Below, in pieces: positions 22,641-33,149 of a DNA stretch of 64,000 bases. This DNA is from Neoarius graeffei (taxonomy: Eukaryota; Chordata; Actinopteri; Siluriformes; Ariidae), in the NCBI RefSeq assembly GCF_027579695.1, contig NC_083589.1, forward strand, positions 36,786,335 to 36,850,334, written 5' to 3'. Numbering within the stretch: position 1 is the first letter of the stretch; the number at the start of each line of letters is the position of its first letter. A program made the position numbers and the translations under genes. Under the pieces are notes generated by a model. That model was not told the origin of the DNA. It was given only the letters and a program-made list of their open reading frames with translations, and made no database searches.

Positions 22641-22835
22641 ATTACTGTCAGACTCCTCTGGGGTCTTGGGTTCAAGTATGAGCTCGGGTTAATGTCTGGG
22701 TGGAATTTTGTATGTTTTTCCTGTGTCTGTGTGAGATTCCTCCAGGTTATCCGGTTTCCTTCCGCCTCCCAAAACATGCTGGTATTTGAACCGACTATGT
22801 TAACTTGCCCCCAGTGTCAATGTGTGTGTTGTTGT
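22641..22835 (+). repeat. Highly diverged SINE
   Basis: GGTCTTGGGTTCAAGTATGA (B-box-like), TGTATGTTTTTCCTGTGTCT, GATTCCTCCAGGTTATCCGG and CCCAAAACATGCTGG follow the order of the SINE body but with many changes. It is older than the other copies. Confidence 0.5.
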
Positions 22836-22945
22836 AGAGTCATAAATCGTGGCAGGAATTTCTTGAAGGTTAAAATAAACTATGCTTATGCCAGTCTAAT
22901 CCATGTTTGATGGCAAACGATATGGTGACATCATAACTATATCAT

Positions 22946-23926
22946 ATACATTCCCTGGCCACTTTATTAGGAACACCCGTCCAGCTGCTGTTTTATGCAG
23001 TTAGGCGACTTTAATAGGAACTTGTTCTTGATTCTAAGATTCCCGTTCTTGGCTGTAGGAATGGAACCCAATGTGATGATCTGCTGTTGCATGCTGAGAT
23101 GCTTTTCTGCTCACCATGGTTTTAAAGAGTGATTATATGAGTTACTATCGGCTTCCACACGGTGGTGTAGTGGTTAGCGCTGTCACCTCACAGCAAGAAG
23201 GTCCTGGGTTCGATCCCAGCGGCCGGCGAGGGCCTTTCTGTGCGGAGTTTGCATGTTCTCCCCGTGTCCGCGTGGGTTTCCTCCAGGTGCTCCGGTTTCC
23301 CTCCACAGTCCAAAGACATGCAGGTTAGGCTAATTGGTGGCTCTAAATTGACCGTAGGTGTGAATGTGAGTGTGAATGGTTGTCTGTGTCTATGTGTCAG
23401 CCCTGTGATGACCTGGCGACTTGTCCAGGGTGTACCCCGCCTTTCGCCCGTAGTCAGCTGGGATAGGCTCTGGCTTGCCTGCGACCCTGCGGGACAGGAT
23501 AAAGCGGCTATAGATAATGAGATGAGATGAGACCATCGCCTTCCAGCTCAAACCAATCTGGCTATTTTCCTCTGACCTGTCTTAACAACAAGGCATTTCC
23601 ACCCACTCAATGTTTTTTTTTCCTTGCATCATTCTGTGTAAACTCTAGAAACTGTTGTGTATGAAAACCCCAGGAGATCAGCAGTTTCTGAAATACTCAA
23701 ACCAGTCCATCTGGCACCAACACCCATGCCACGGTGAAAGTCACACTTTGAGATCACAATGTTTCCCATTCTGATGTTTGAAATGAACATTAACTGAAGC
23801 GCTTGATTTGTATCTGCATGATTTTATGCACTGTGCTGCTGTCAAGGGATCGGCTGATGAGAGAACCGCATAAAACAGCAGGTTTATGGGTGTTTCTACT
23901 AAAGTGGCTGGTGAGTGTATGCCATA
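22946..23926 (+). mobile_element. CCACTTTATTAGGAACAC-TIR element (copy 1)
   Basis: Inverted ends CTGGCCACTTTATTAGGAAC and TTTCTACTAAAGTGGCTGG. The interior includes GGAGATCAGCAGTTTCTGAA and TCTGCATGATTTTATGCACT, blocks widespread in fish genomes. It has no coding region and is interrupted by a SINE at 23158-23533. The 56885-59345 segment is a second, inverted copy. Confidence 0.7.
23158..23533 (+). mobile_element. Full-length SINE inside TIR element
   Basis: Complete head, body and GATGAGATGAG tail. The flanks ATCGGCTTCC and ATCGCCTTCC form a 10-bp TSD with one mismatch, and removing the SINE rejoins the TIR element. Confidence 0.9.
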
Positions 23927-23982
23927 AATGAATGAAAAACCAAATAAAATCTTATAATTCCAACTGGACTTCCAACTAAGTA

Positions 23983-24514
23983 CACTATATTGCCAAAAGT
24001 ATTTGCTCACCTGCCTTGACTCACATATGAGCTTAAGTGACATCCCATTCCTAATCCATAGGGTTCAATATGACGTCGGTCCACCCTTTGCAGCTAGAAC
24101 AGCTTTAACTCTTCTGGGAAGGCTGTCCACAAGGTTTAGGAGTGTGTTTATGGGAATTTTTGACCATTCTTCCAGAAGCGCATTTGTGAGGTCACACACT
24201 GATGTCGGACGAGAAGGCCTGGCTCTCAGTCTCCGCTCTAATTCATCCCAAAGGTGTTCTATCGGGTTGAGGTCAGGACTCTGTGCAGGCCAGTCAAGTT
24301 CATCCACACCAGACTCTGTCATCCATGTCTTTATGCACCTTGCTTTGTGCACTGGTGCACAGTCATGTTGGAAGAGGAAGGGGCCAGCTCCAAACTGTAA
24401 AAACAGTCTGCATGCCGAGGTGCTTGATTTTATACACCTGTGGCCATGGAAGTGATTGGAACACCTGATTCCGATAATTTGGATGGGTGAGCAAATACTT
24501 TTGGCAATATAAGG
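23983..24514 (-). mobile_element. Internally deleted Tc1 element
   Basis: Ends CACTATATTGCCAAAAGTAT and its inverse AATACTTTTGGCAATATAAGG lie next to TA on both sides. Only 532 bp remain, against about 1.6 kb for a complete Tc1. The retained part encodes the C-terminal third of a transposase on the minus strand. Confidence 0.85.
24065..24440 (-). pseudogene. Tc1 transposase C-terminal fragment
   Basis: The frame includes FLFQHDCAPVHKAR (second catalytic Asp region), [14 protein letters not shown] (Glu of the DD34E triad) and ends AAKGGPTSY. The N-terminal paired-like domain and the first Asp are deleted. The DxAPxH form differs from the QDNDPKHT of the other Tc1 copies here, so this is a separate lineage. 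Confidence 0.85.
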
Positions 24515-24719
24515 TATGTTCATACCTTAGATTTGAACGTGTTGGAAAAAACGTCATTGAAAGCAATGTAGTAATCTCATGTTGGATGCCAATATGGAAC
24601 AGTACACACAGGGTGTAATACAGCATTTACCCTTTGATTTTGGTTTATTGTCACAGTACTATTCATACAGTTTACACTGGGACAAAAAGTACAAAAGTGA
24701 AATTCTCAGGAGCAGCCAT

Positions 24720-25035
24720 GGCCTCAAGCTTTGAGACGCAGCTGTGGGCCCAAAGAGTCACTGGTTCGATTCCTGGGACCAGCAGGAAAAATGTGAGCGG
24801 AGTTCAGTGAATGAACAGCACTTTTCACTCCCTCTGTATCATGGCGGAAGTGCCCTTGAGCAAGGCACCTAACCCCCCACTGCTCTCTGGGTGCTATAGC
24901 ATAGCTGCCCATTGCTTTGGATATGTGTGTATGCTCATTGCTCACTTGTATGTGCATGCGTATGTTCAGATGGGTTAAATGCAGAGGAGGAATTTCACTG
25001 TGCTTGAGTGAACATGTGACAAATAAAGGCTTCAA
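24720..25035 (+). mobile_element. SINE with a different head
   Basis: The head GGCCTCAAGCTTTGAGACGC...CACTGGTTCGATTCCTGGG (B box) is unlike the main family, but the tail TTAAATGCAGAGGAGGAATT...GTGACAAATAAAGGCTTC is the one at 16939-17160. It may be a hybrid or a sister SINE sharing a 3' end. Confidence 0.65.
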
Positions 25036-25065
25036 CAATAAAGTCGTCAGTTAATTACCTCCGCC

Positions 25066-25945
25066 AAGGAGGTTATGTTTTCGGTAGTGTTGGTTTTTTG
25101 TTTGTTGGTTTGTCTGTTAGCAACATTACGGAAAAAGTAATGAACGGATTGCTCTGAATTTTTTCCAGAGGTGTGACTGGGCACAAGTAACAATCCATTA
25201 AATTCTGCACTGTAAAAAAAAAAAAATCCATTGTTTTTACGGAAAAATACTGGCAGCTGAATAATCCTGTTAAAAATACAGTGAAATGTAAGCAACATTA
25301 CAGAATAACTTGTACATTTCACTGGGATTCCATGTACAATTAATGAAAACTAAATGTAAATTTTACAGGTATTCAATGTACAATAATCAATACATAACTG
25401 TTAATTTTACAGATATTCATTGTACAATAAAAAAGCATCTAGGAATGAATTGCGAGTGTTCTCGATTATTGGTTTTTGTGGCTCCAAAATGATGGTTACA
25501 AGCAATGAGCTACTAGACAGATATTTTATTTGATTTAGAGTTTTACGAAATGTGCCGGAGAGACTCTACTGACATTTTTTTATTTTTTTAACAGGGCAAT
25601 GATGTAATTTTAACTATCACATTCTGTTTTAGTATTACAGTTTTTCTGTGTTTAAACTACAACAATTTGTAAATTCTACAAAAAAATATGATCAATTCAA
25701 CATATTCTTACTGTTAAATTAACAGTGGTATTTGGTTAGGAGTTTTACAGTATATTGATGTAAATTACACACTGCTTCATTGTTTTTGTATTTACAGTTT
25801 TTTTATGTCATGATTTTACATAAATTCACTGTTAATTCTACGGACATTTTTTACAGTGTGGCGGTGATCCGGATCACCTTCTGGATCCTGGATTTTTTAA
25901 AGGATACTTGGCGGAGGTCTGTGATCTCCGAGTGCTTTTCTAGTT
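25066..25945 (+). mobile_element. CCGCCAAGGAGG element, interrupted
   Basis: Starts ACCTCCGCCAAGGAGGTTAT and ends CTTGGCGGAGGTCTGTGATCTCCGAGTGC, a short-ended fish DNA repeat with ATCCGGATCACC near its middle. A second element at 25208-25858 splits it. Confidence 0.6.
25208..25858. mobile_element. CACTGTAAAA-TIR MITE
   Basis: Ends CACTGTAAAAAA and TTTTTTACAGTG are inverse. The A/T-rich interior repeats motifs such as GTAAATTTTACAG. No coding region. Removing it restores the surrounding element (AAATTCTG/TGGCGGTG). Confidence 0.65.
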
Positions 25946-25964
25946 AAGAATAAAGTCGAAGTGG

Positions 25965-26325
25965 GTGGCATGGTGGTGTAGCGGGTAATGGTTCTGCCTC
26001 ACAGCTTTAGGATTGCAAGTTCAATCCTGCTTCTGGGTTCCTGTTTGGTACATTCTGTGTTTGCATGGGTTTCCACGAGGTTCTCTGGTTTCCTCCTAAT
26101 GTCCAAAAACAAGCTATGCTGAGTTTCCCAAAAGTATCGTAGCACAAAGATCATCGTTAAATGGTAGAGCAAGCTGCACAATGAACACTCTCCTAGTTAA
26201 GATGCTCTTAGCAGAAAGAGGCTTTTGGGAAACCCACCACTGTTCAGTTCAAAATTGCCCTGAGGTATGAATGCGTGTATCCGTGGTGTCCTGTGATGGA
26301 GTAGAATTACATCCAGGGTGATTTA
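25965..26325 (+). repeat. Diverged SINE
   Basis: GGTGGCATGGTGGTGTAGCG, GCAAGTTCAATCC (B-box-like) and GGTTTCCACGAGGTTCTCTG follow the SINE head and body. The segment with TTTCCCAAAAGTATCGTAGC appears to be a separate insertion within it. Confidence 0.55.
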
Positions 26326-26642
26326 AAAAAACAAAACAAAAAAAATCCCCTATTCTTCTTCTTTAAGGTTTTATGGCAGTTGGCAAACCAACTTAAAGGT
26401 GCATTACCGCCACCGACTGAGCTGGACTGTGGAACAGGGGATATAAGGGAGGAAAAAAAACCCTTATATTCTTTGAGCTAATTCTGAATCTTTCAGAAAT
26501 TTGATAACATAACAATACATCTGACCTGATGCTCTCCCTAATAAACCAGGTAATGTGAAATTGTGATGATTAACCATTCTGAGAGATTTATAAAGCTCAT
26601 TTCTTTCACATTCATATTTCTTACAGTGAAGTATTACATGCT

Positions 26643-27092
26643 TTACTGATTCTGGATGGCTACAGTAGGGTGTTTGCCTATTTTTTTAAGAGAATAGTTA
26701 AGTCCTGTATGTCCAATTCTTAAACAGGTGATCATGATGTCTTCTCTCCGACTCCTACCGCCTATCCTTCCAGTATTCACCTGTTTTTCAATGTAGAATA
26801 GATGTCTTCCTGTTTCACTGCCATCCCAATACTCCTGCCAGACTGACTTTGCATAGGACTTGATGTAAATCTTAGCCTCTGCCTTACTGATTGGGATTTG
26901 CAATTCTATATTTATATTATTTCGTGATTGCTTAGCCAGCTTGTCCACCTGTTCATTTCCCTCCAAGCCAACATGCACAGGTACCCAAAGAAAACTACCT
27001 AAAATGTTTTTTGAATCTATTTTACGCAAAGTTAGAAAGATTTCATTGATTATATCTGTTCGAAATGATTTACCTGATTGAATACTTTCCAA
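26643..27092 (-). pseudogene. LINE RNase H domain and C-terminus
   Basis: The 149-codon frame contains WVPVHVGLEGNEQVDKLAKQ, the last conserved block of a retroelement RNase H (the H-x-G-x-x-x-N-x-x-x-D pattern), then an Arg-rich segment and RIGHTGLNYSLKKIGKHP. After a one-base shift the protein would continue as SVKHVILHCKKYEC and stop near 26475. It is a broken part of the LINE at 26345-30110. Confidence 0.65.
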
Positions 27093-27302
27093 TGCTGAGT
27101 AAAATAGTTATCTGAGATAATGACTGTTTTGTTTATTGCATTTTCATGAATCCATTTCAGGGCCAATAATATTGACACCAATTCTGTTGTATCCACCGTC
27201 ACATTGTTGGTCACGCTTTTCTAAAAACTTACTCCTTTCTTTGGGATATACACTGCTGATCCAACACAGCCTTTTTTGGGGTCTTGAGAACCATCTGTAA
27301 AT

Positions 27303-27439
27303 CCATCCATCCATCCATCCATCCATTATCTGTAGCCGCTTATCCTGTTCTACAGGGTTGCAGGTAAGCTGGAGCCTATCCCAGCTGACTATGGGCGAGA
27401 GGTGGGGTACACCCTGGACAAGTCGCCAGGTTATCACAG
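27303..27439 (-). mobile_element. 5'-truncated SINE with TSD
   Basis: Only the SINE tail half with a (CCAT)n end. The 13-bp flank ACCATCTGTAAAT is identical at 27290-27302 and 27440-27452, so it inserted already truncated. Confidence 0.92.
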
Positions 27440-27940
27440 ACCATCTGTAAATATACACGTATATTTAGAAAAATAAAAATCCAAATAATTTTGTACAATT
27501 TCCTTGACTGATATATCCTTTGATTTCTTTCTTATTTCCTGATGAATATTTAAATCTACAACTGGGAATGGGAATAACCATGGCGGGACTGGTGATGATG
27601 GGACTGTTGGGCAGTACTGTTGCTGATGTAAACCAATACTTTCTGCTTTAGCATCACTTATCCATCCAAAACTTAAGAAATTAGATTCGCAGTGTTCCCA
27701 ACAATCTTTTGTAATAGTTTTAGCTGGATGGTTGTCATAATGTCCCTGAAGGCTGACCCCATATGTCATCATCAATGGTAGCCTTCTGATTCGAAATGGC
27801 ATTTCCACCTGCACTGAAGACACTGGGGATGTTTTAAAAGACCCACTGCAAATTCTTAAAGCCTGAGCTTGGAGTACATCTAATGTTTTAATGTTTGATT
27901 CTGCTGCAGACATATAAGCTAAACATCCATCATCAAACAC
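27434..27940 (-). pseudogene. LINE reverse transcriptase end and linker
   Basis: The 168-codon frame holds AYMSAAESNIKTLDVLQAQ, LRICSGSFKTSP and RIRRLPLMMTYGVSLQGH, the region after the RT thumb, and runs to TDGL, the start of RNase H, before the SINE cuts it. It has no catalytic RT motif. Confidence 0.6.
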
Positions 27941-28279
27941 AGACCTACAAAGAGATCAATATAGGTTTTTTAATGACACTCTACTTGTTCCCCAAGTTTG
28001 TCCTGTCAAACACCAAAGAATATTGAGTATCTTTTTGCATTTATTTTTGACCTTATCTACAGTGGTGCTTGAAAGTTTGTGAACCCTTTAGAATTTTCTA
28101 CATTTCTGCATAAATATGACCTAAAACATCATCAGATTTTCACACAAGTCCTAAAAGTAGATAAAGAGAACCCAGTTAAACAAATGAGACAAAAATATTA
28201 TACTTGATCATTTATTTATTGAAGAAAATGATCCCATATTACATATCTGTGAGTGGCAAAAGTACGTGAACCTTTGCTT

Positions 28280-29286
28280 TCAGTACCTGGTGCGACCCCC
28301 TTGTGCAGCAATAACTGCAACTAAACATTTCCGGTGACTGTTGATCAGTCCTGCACACCGGCTTGGAGGAATTTTAGCCCATTCCTCCGTACAGAACAGC
28401 TTCAACTCTGGGATGCTGGTGGGTTTCCTCACATGAACTGCTCACTTCAGGTCCTTCCACAACATTTCGATTGGATTAAGGTCAGGACTTTGACTTGGCC
28501 ACTCCAAAACATTAACTTTATTCTTCTTTAACCATTCATTGGTAGAACGACTTGTGTGCTTAGAGTCGTTGTCTTGCTGCATGACCCACCTTCTCTTGAG
28601 ATTCAGTTCATGGACAGATGTCCTGACATTTTCCTTTAGAATTCACTGGTATAATTCAGAATTCATTGTCCCATCAGTGATGGCAAGCCGCCCTGGCCCA
28701 GATGCAGCAAAACAGGCCCAAACCATGATACTACCACCACCATGTTTCACAGATGGGATAAGGCTCTTATGCTGGAATGCAGTGTTTTCCTTTCTCCAAA
28801 TATAATGCTGCTCATTTAAACCAAAACGTTCTATTTTGGTCTCATCTGTCCACAAAACATTTTTCCAACAGGCTTCTGGTTTGTCCACGTGATCTTTAGC
28901 AAAGTGCAGATGAGCAGCAATGTTCTTTTTGGAGAGCAGTGGCAACCCTGCCATGCACACCATTGTTGTTCAGTGTCCTCCTGATGGTGGACTCATGAAC
29001 ATTAACTAATGTGAGAGAGGCCTTCAGTTGCTTAGAAATTACCCTGGGGTCCTTTTGTGACCTTGCCGACTATTACACACCTTGCTCTCGGAGTGATCTT
29101 TGTTGGTCGACCACTCCTGGGGAGGGTAACAACGGACTTGAATTTCCTCCATTTTTACACAATCTGTCTGACTGTGGATTGGTGGAGTCCAAACTCTTTA
29201 GAGACGGTTTTGTAACCTTTTCCAGCCTGATAAGCATCAACAACGCTTTTTCTGAGGTCCTCAGAAATCTCCTTTGTTCGTGCCAT
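28280..29286 (-). pseudogene. Tc1 transposase, broken
   Basis: Starts MARTKEISEDLRKSVVDAYQ and ends near GGRTRY. A TAA interrupts soon after STVRQIV (near 29155). Further stops and shifts follow, although WTDETKIERFGLNE and VKHGGGSIMVWACFAASG remain readable, as does [10 protein letters not shown]... in altered form. It cannot make a transposase. Confidence 0.9.
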
Positions 29287-29503
29287 GATACACTTCCACA
29301 AACATGTGTTGTGAAGATCAGACTTTGATAGATCCCTGTTCTTGAAATAAAACAAGGTGCCCACTCACACCTGATTGTCATCTCATTGATTGAAAGCACC
29401 TGACTCGAATTTCACCTTCAAATTAACTGCTAATCCTAGAGGTTCACATACTTTTGCCACTCACAGATATGCAATATTGGATCATTTTCCTCAATAAATA
29501 AAT

Positions 29504-29867
29504 CTCATCTCATTATCTCTAGCTGCTTTATCCTGTTCGACAGGGTCGCAGGCAAGCTGGAGCCTATCCCAGCTGACTACGGGCGAAAGGCGGGGTACAC
29601 CCTGGACAAGTCGCCAGGTCATCACAGGGCCGACACATAGACACAGACAACCATTCACACCTACGGTCAATTTAGAGTCACCAGTTAACCTAACCTGCAT
29701 GTCTTTGGACTGTGGGGGAAACCGGAGCACCCAGAGGAAACCCACGCGGACAACATGCAAACTCCACACAGAAAAGCCCTCGCCGGCCATGGGGCTCGAA
29801 CCCGGACCTCGAACCTGGACCTTCTTGCTGTGAGGCGACAGCGCTAACCACTACACCACCATGCCAA
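29504..29867 (-). mobile_element. Full-length SINE inside the Tc1
   Basis: Complete minus-strand SINE. The 15-bp TSD CCTCAATAAATAAAT is identical at 29489-29503 and 29868-29882. A short duplication (GAACCCGGACCTCGAACCTGG) is present near its B box. Confidence 0.95.
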
Positions 29868-30184
29868 CCTCAATAAATAAATGACTAAGTATAATATTTT
29901 TGTCTCATTTGTTTAACTGGGTTCTTTTTATCTACTTTTAGGACTTGTGTGAAAATCTGATGATGTTTTAGGTCATATTTATGCAGAAATTTCTATTGAA
30001 AATTCTAAAGGGTTCACAAACTTTCAAGCACCACTGTAAGTGAACCTTCCATGTTAGCTTTTCACCAAACCAAACCAAAGAAACAAACAAACCTATTATT
30101 TTTTCTCAAGTAAAAGTAGAAGTCATAGACTGACTGAGATCCAGCTGGGTATTTTTGCTGACAGCAGACTTCCAGTAGTGCTCA

Positions 30185-30419
30185 CTTCTGATTGGCCAGC
30201 CAGTGCTCTCTGATTGGTCAGCTCACTTTGGACTTTCTCAGTCTAACCAATCAGCTCGCGATTTGCTCCCTGTAGGGCTGCACCAACATGGCGGCTTTCT
30301 GAGTTTACGAAGAGGGGAAAGATAGCTAATGTAATGTAAATACAGCAAGTGTGGGTTATTTGGAGAGTGTATTAGTCGTTTGAAGTGTTGATGGTGTGTT
30401 GTACAGAGAGGAATAAAAC
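30185..30419 (+). promoter_or_regulatory. tbc1d22a: tbc1d22a promoter and 5' UTR
   Basis: Three CCAAT boxes lie close together: ATTGG at 30191 and 30213 (inverted) and CCAAT at 30247. A YY1-type site AACATGGCGGC is at 30285-30295, the kind often placed at or just after the start of TATA-less promoters. The AUG of the reading frame is at 30420, so a 5' UTR of about 100-130 nt is inferred. The ATG inside the YY1 site is followed by a short frame only. Confidence 0.6.
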
Positions 30420-30481
30420 ATGTCGAGCGACGGAAGTAAAAAACAGTTCTGGAAAAGAAACACAGCGAAGGTTCCTGGCAG
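30420..30481 (+). CDS. tbc1d22a: TBC1 domain family member 22A, exon 1
   Basis: The exon encodes MSSDGSKKQFWKRNTAKVPG plus two bases of Ser and ends at CAG|GTAAAG. Joined to 42008-42064 it continues SIQHVYGAQHPPFDPLLHA. KQFWKR...PGSIQHVYGAQHPPFDPLLH is the known N-terminus of TBC1D22A (22B has PVYGAQHPPLDP). TBC1D22 proteins carry a C-terminal TBC domain, which in this family acts as a GTPase-activating module for Rab proteins, and they associate with Golgi proteins and 14-3-3; those parts lie outside the window. ATG choice: first in-frame ATG after the YY1 site, and it matches homologues. Confidence 0.9.
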
Positions 30482-30977
30482 GTAAAGTGACGTGTTCATG
30501 CTAACATGCTATTAGCTGCTAATGCTAATGGGTTGAAATGTGCTACAGGTTTGAATGAAAGATGTCAGAAATGGCGAGGGGCGTTTTGTCCACTTGCTGG
30601 TTGTGATCGCATGTTGTGAGCTTTTCCACACGCTTTGGCTGAGCTGGGAAGCGAACCTAGTCCGAGCTGATTAGCCTCTCTGACTAGCTAAGATTTCTTT
30701 TCCAGCAATTACACATTTCCTGTACTTACACTGCGAACAGTCGGCCTTGTGTAATGTTTCAGCAGTGTCACACCTCCTGTTAGGAACTTTTTTTTAATTT
30801 CTAAGTGTTTGACACGAAACAGGATGATCTAGCACCTGTGGATGGAGCAGAAGACCCTGGATGTGTTGATCTGCAAGGGAACAGCAGCACAGTTCGAGTC
30901 TAAAGTGTTCAAACTGTTGATTTAACAGCTGTGATTGTCATGTTCAGCTTCCTTCACTCTGTTTATTTTACCTTCTT
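30482..30977 (+). other. Start of tbc1d22a intron 1, no repeat recognised
   Basis: Begins with donor GTAAAG. No coding or mobile signal is seen before the SINE. Confidence 0.5.
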
Positions 30978-32033
30978 AGCCTCACAGTCAGAAGGTCCAG
31001 GTTCGAGCCCCGTGACCAGAAAGGCGAGGGCCTTTCTGTGCGGAGTTTGCATGTTCTCCCCGTGTCCGCGTGGGTTTCCTCCGGGTGCTCCGGTTTCCCC
31101 CACAGTCCAAAGACATGCAGGTTAGGTTAACTGGTGACTCTAATGGCCCTTTTCCACTACCCTTTTTCAGCTCACTTCAGCCCGACACGGCTCGCGTTTC
31201 GACTATCTAAGAACAGCACGACTCAGCTCGCTTCAGCCCTACTCAGCCCCCAAAACTCGCATGGTTTTGGAGTGGGGCTGAAGCGAGCCAAACCGAGCCG
31301 AGTGGGGCTAGGGGCGTGAGGAGACACTCCCCTGTGCACTGATTGGTGAGGAGGAGTGTCCTCACATGCCCACACACGCCCCGCGAGCACGCTGGGATCT
31401 GTAAACACCGTAAACCCGGAAGAAGAAGAATTACGAGAATTTCTGAAGCCTTATGCGCCTCGCCTCATCTATACGCTCTTGCCAGTATCTGTTGGCGTTG
31501 TCGGTGACAACAAGCCACAGCACCAAGACCAGCAACACTAACGACTCCATGTCCTCCATGTTTATTGTTTACTATCCGGGTCGTGAGACTACCGCTTAAA
31601 AGCTCACTGATGTCACTGTTTGCGCTGCCTAACGACATCACGTGACATCCACCCACTTTCGCTAACTCCACCCAATGTGTCCACCCACTTCCAGCCAGCA
31701 TGGTTCAGCGTGGTTGTAGTCGAAATGCAACTCCAACAGCCCCACTCAGCTCGACTCAGCACGGCACGGCTCAGCTCGACTCAGCCCAACTCAGCACGGC
31801 ACGGCTCAGCCCAACTCAGCCGCTTTGGTAGTGGAAAAGCGGCATAAATTGAGCGTAGGTGTGAATGTGAGTGTGAATGGTTGTCTGTGTCTATGTGTCA
31901 GCCCTGTGATGACCTGGCGACTTGTCCAGGGTGTATCCCGCCTTTCACCCGTAGTCAGCTGGGATAGGCTCCAGCTTGCCTGCGATCCTGTAGAACAGGA
32001 TAAAGTGGCTAGAGATAATGAGATGAGATGAGA
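30978..32033 (+). mobile_element. SINE split by a Harbinger-like element
   Basis: The left part begins at AGCCTCACAGTCAGAAGGTC (the first part of the head is lost) and runs to CTGGTGACTC. The right part resumes AATTGAGCGTAGGTGTGAAT and ends in GATGAGATGAGATG. The insertion lies at 31144-31844. Confidence 0.9.
31144..31844 (-). mobile_element. Harbinger-like element, 701 bp, copy 2
   Basis: Ends TGGCCCTTTTCCACTACC and its inverse GGTAGTGGAAAAGCGGCA. TSD TAA at 31141-31143 and 31845-31847. The TIR and the 3-bp TSD of TWA type suggest PIF/Harbinger. Arms consist of short GCTCAGCTCGACTCAGC-like repeats. A minus-strand frame (31465-31553) starts MEDMESLVLLVLVLWLVV, as at 13046 and 39289. Confidence 0.8.
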
Positions 32034-32094
32034 TGGCTCTACAGGCACATGCTAGACAGCAAAGATGCCTTCAAAAAGAGTGAAGTTAAATGTT

Positions 32095-32398
32095 GGTGTA
32101 CTGGTTAATACTGACGCCTCACGGCAAGAAGGTTCTGGGTTCGAGCCCAGCGGCCTGCAGGGGCCTTTCTGTGTGGAGTTCTCGCTGTGTCTGGGTGATC
32201 CAGTTTCCTCAACAGTCCAAAGACATGCAGTTAGGTTAACATGGGCTGAAGTGCCCTTGAGCAAGGTACTTAACCCCTGACTCTGACCGCTCCCCGGGCG
32301 CTGTAGTATGCTGTGCGTTTACTGCTTCAGATGGGTTAAATGCACAGGATGACTCTTACTGTGCTTGAAGTGTGCATGTGACAAAGATTTATTTTTCT
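32095..32398 (+). mobile_element. SINE, GTGACAAA-tail subtype
   Basis: Head TTGGTGTACTGGTTAATACTG is diverged. B box GGTTCGAGCCC, body GCAGGGGCCTTTCTGTGTGG, then GAAGTGCCCTTGAGCAAGGT and the tail TTAAATGCACAGGATGACTC...GTGACAAAG. Confidence 0.85.
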
Positions 32399-32417
32399 AA
32401 AATACTATAAAGAGCGG

Positions 32418-32790
32418 GGCGGCACGGTGGTGTAGTGGTTAGCGCTGTCGCCTCACAGCAAGAAGGTCCAGGTTCGAGCCCCGTGACCAGAAAGGCGAGG
32501 GCCTTTCTGTGCGGAGTTTGCATGTTCTCCCCGTGTCTGCGTGGGTTTCCTCCAGGTGCTCCGGTTTCCCCCACAGTCCAAAGACATGCAGGTTAGGTTA
32601 ACTGGTGACTATAAATTGAGCGTAGGTGTGAATGTGAGTGTGAATGGTTGTCTGTGTCTATGTGTCAGCCCTGTGATGACTTGTCCAGGGTGTACCCCGC
32701 CTTTCGCCCGTAGTCAGCTGGTATAGGCTCCAGCTTGCCTGCGACCCTGTAGAACAGGGTAAAGCGGCTAGAGATAATGAGATGAGACTA
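32418..32790 (+). mobile_element. Full-length SINE, GATGAGA tail
   Basis: Starts GGCGGCACGGTGGTGTAGTG and ends in AGAGATAATGAGATGAGA. A short deletion of the GACCTGGC block occurs near 32680. It sits 23 bp left of the Tc1 at 32813. Confidence 0.93.
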
Positions 32791-33149
32791 GAAAGAGCAG
32801 TAAACAGTAATACAGTGGTGCTTGAAAGTTTGTGAACCCTTTAGAATTTTTGATAGAATTTTCTGCATAAATATGACCTAAAACATCAGATTTTCACACA
32901 AGTCCTAAAAGTAGATAAAGAGAACCCAGTTAAACAAATGAGACAAAAATATTATACTTGGTCATTTATTTATTGAGGAAAATGATCCAATATTACATAT
33001 CTGTGAGTGGCAATTTGAAGGTGAAATTAGAGTCAGGTGTTTTCAATCAATGGGACGACAATCAGGTGTGAGTGGGCACCCTGTTTTATTTAAAGAACAG
33101 GGATCTATCAAAGTCTGATCTTCACAACACATGTTTGTGGAAGTGTATC

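Larger units (their letters stand above)
28060..30036 (-). mobile_element. Tc1 element (CAGTGGTGCTTGAAAG ends), interrupted by a SINE
   Basis: Ends CAGTGGTGCTTGAAAGTTTG and its inverse, with TA at 28058-28059 and 30037-30038. It is the same family as 32813-34866. The transposase lies on the minus strand and is broken; a full SINE sits between its start and the right end. It is itself inserted in a LINE. Confidence 0.93.
26345..30110 (-). mobile_element. I-clade-like LINE 3' region with nested insertions
   Basis: Minus-strand fragments in order: a reverse-transcriptase thumb part (KLTWKV, then CLTGQTWGTSR, then AYMSAAESN), a linker, an RNase H part (TDGL, WVPVHVGLEGNEQVDKLAKQ), then RLRIGHTGL-like text and a C-terminal zinc-knuckle-like HVILHC. 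Such order, with RNase H after the RT, is typical of I/Nimb-type fish LINEs. The 3' UTR holds GGTGGCGGTAATGCACCTTT. Frameshifts are several. A Tc1 (28060-30036) and a SINE tail (27303-27439) are inserted. Confidence 0.7.

Noticed and set aside
24003..24455. 150-codon plus-strand frame
   Set aside because: Antisense shadow of the Tc1 transposase fragment on the minus strand.
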